Below, one piece after another: positions 5,561-6,372 of a DNA stretch of 6,372 nt. Each line of letters begins with the position of its first letter. The stretch's first letter is position 1. Both the position numbers and the translations under genes were made by a program. The stretch covers positions 1 to 6,372 of the forward strand of contig JAISID010000055.1 of assembly GCA_031262205.1 (NCBI GenBank). The letters run 5' to 3'. This DNA is from Holosporales bacterium (GTDB lineage Bacteria > Pseudomonadota > Alphaproteobacteria > RUG11792). The notes beneath the pieces are model-generated. The model was not told the DNA's origin. It made no database searches and saw only the letters and a program-made list of their open reading frames with translations.

Positions 5561-6277
5561 ATGTCAGGACATTCTCAGTTTCACAATATAATGTTTCGAA
5601 AAGGAGCGCAAGACGCCAAAAGAGCAAGGATGTTTGCGAAAATATCTCGCGAAATCACCGTCGCCGTTAAGCTATCTGGGAACGACGCCAATTCTAACCC
5701 TAGGCTGAGAGCCGCTTTATCTCTTGCTCGAGGGAATAATATGCCGAAGGACAACATAGAACGAGCTATCGCCAAGGCGACAAGTTCTGACAATAACGCA
5801 AATTACGACGAGGTTAGATACGAAGGATACGGTCCTGGAGGAGTCGCTATTATTGTCGAGACTCTAACGGATAATAGAAATAGAACCGCTTCCGACGTTA
5901 GGTCGGCATTCTCGAAATTTAATGGGAGTTTAGGAGAAACTGGAAGCGTTTCGTTTTTGTTCAATAGGGTAGGGCATCTGTTATATAAAGCGGTTCAAGG
6001 CGGTTTTGAGAAGGCCTTTGAGTTCGCTATTAATTTAGGGGCGGAAAATGCGGAGGAATTTGAGGATTGTATAGAAATAACAACTTCCGTGGAATCGTTT
6101 GCGTCTATTCGCGACCACTTTGTTAAAGAATTTGGAGACCCTGTCGATTCTGGATTGATATGGCTTCCGACGACTTATACGTCTTGCGCCGACGATACGA
6201 AGAATACCTTAATGAAGCTATTTGATATTTTGGAAGACAACGACGACGTGCAAAAAGTTTTCAGCAACATGGAGTAG
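5561..6277 (+). CDS. yebC: YebC/PmpR family protein (TACO1 homologue)
   Basis: 238 residues, normal length for the family. YebC proteins were first described as DNA-binding transcriptional regulators (PmpR, quorum-sensing control in Pseudomonas); the mitochondrial homologue TACO1 aids translation, and more recent work links bacterial members to translation of proline-rich stretches. The start is fixed by the family N-terminus MSGHSQFHNIMFRKGAQDAK (1-20). Other landmarks are NPRLR (46-50), MPKDNIERAI (61-70), YEGYGPGG (87-94), TDNRNRT (103-109), SFLFNRVG (131-138) and the C-terminal LEDNDDVQ (224-231). All three domains are present and nothing looks degraded. There is no Shine-Dalgarno at a useful distance before the ATG, only AT-rich sequence, so initiation may rely on an unstructured leader. 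In many alphaproteobacteria ruvC follows yebC; no ruvC start is visible in the 95 bp left. Confidence 0.97.
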   Translation: MSGHSQFHNIMFRKGAQDAKRARMFAKISREITVAVKLSGNDANSNPRLRAALSLARGNNMPKDNIERAIAKATSSDNNANYDEVRYEGYGPGGVAIIVETLTDNRNRTASDVRSAFSKFNGSLGETGSVSFLFNRVGHLLYKAVQGGFEKAFEFAINLGAENAEEFEDCIEITTSVESFASIRDHFVKEFGDPVDSGLIWLPTTYTSCADDTKNTLMKLFDILEDNDDVQKVFSNME

Positions 6278-6331
6278 CGGCGTTAGGGATGGAGACTAAA
6301 AAAGTATTGGAGATATGAATACATAATTTCA

Positions 6332-6353
6332 AAACGCGTATGCGTTTGCTTTT
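6332..6353 (+). terminator. Weak terminator-like hairpin downstream of yebC
   Basis: AAACGC (6332-6337) and GCGTTT (6342-6347) pair perfectly around a GTAT loop and are followed by GCTTTTC. The stem is only 6 bp with three G-C pairs and the T-run is four bases, so this is a marginal intrinsic terminator 55 bp after the yebC stop. A second 5-bp inverted repeat, GAATC (6356-6360) and GATTC (6368-6372), reaches the window edge and could continue beyond it. Confidence 0.35.
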
Positions 6354-6372
6354 CAGAATCGCCTTTTGATTC

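Noticed and set aside
5581..5793. Minus-strand frame of 70 codons opposite yebC
   Set aside because: It is a mirror of the highly conserved YebC N-terminal coding sequence and has no independent support.
6290..6319. Short frame starting ATGGAGACTAAAAAAGTATT after yebC, faintly like a RuvC start (KKVLEI)
   Set aside because: It stops at TGA after nine codons and the RuvC GIDPGL motif does not follow in any frame; the likeness is too short to call a ruvC remnant.

Overview
The window is AT-rich bacterial DNA using the standard code (TGA ends a gene at 3090-3092, TGG codes Trp). Its conserved genes point to an alphaproteobacterium, probably a low-GC, host-associated one such as a member of the Rickettsiales or Holosporales. 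The main pointers are an rpe gene followed directly by the alphaproteobacterial type of heparinase II/III-like protein, a short HolB, and a YebC with an alphaproteobacterial-style N-terminus. The lineage is inferred from family knowledge, not from a search.

Left part (1-1817, minus strand): the edge of an integrated element. A complete P4-type tyrosine integrase (DUF4102 arm-binding domain plus R-K-H-R-H-Y catalytic set) lies 150 bp downstream of a tRNA-Ser(CGA) gene and in the same orientation. This is the classic layout of a genomic island inserted into the 3' end of a tRNA. An unrecognised gene starts 2 nt after the integrase stop and runs off the left edge; it is the only cargo visible. 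The gap between integrase and tRNA holds a likely terminator hairpin for the tRNA, a direct repeat spaced exactly 60 bp apart, a 10-bp inverted repeat and a 10-bp palindrome. These are candidate integrase or regulatory sites.

Middle (1818-2099): the tRNA-Ser gene, with a genome-encoded CCA end, and a divergent intergenic gap of about 190 bp.

Right part (2100-6277, plus strand): a chromosomal gene cluster. The first gene is unusual. It is one uninterrupted reading frame joining a BamD-like lipoprotein N-terminus (signal peptide, lipobox Cys, about two TPR helices-pairs) to a full-length ribulose-phosphate 3-epimerase with all metal and catalytic residues. Just before the epimerase domain there is a perfect AAGGAG Shine-Dalgarno sequence but no standard start codon after it, as if a formerly separate rpe gene had lost its start. 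A divergent heparinase II/III-like gene overlaps the fusion gene by 16 nt, followed by a short DNA polymerase III delta' subunit and, after a 99-bp gap, YebC/PmpR. The first three are probably co-transcribed. They have no shared pathway; the arrangement looks like compact housekeeping organisation in a reduced genome.

No complete novel defence or mobile system can be shown here. The two best leads are the BamD-Rpe fusion and the unexplored cargo of the island, most of which lies to the left of this window.
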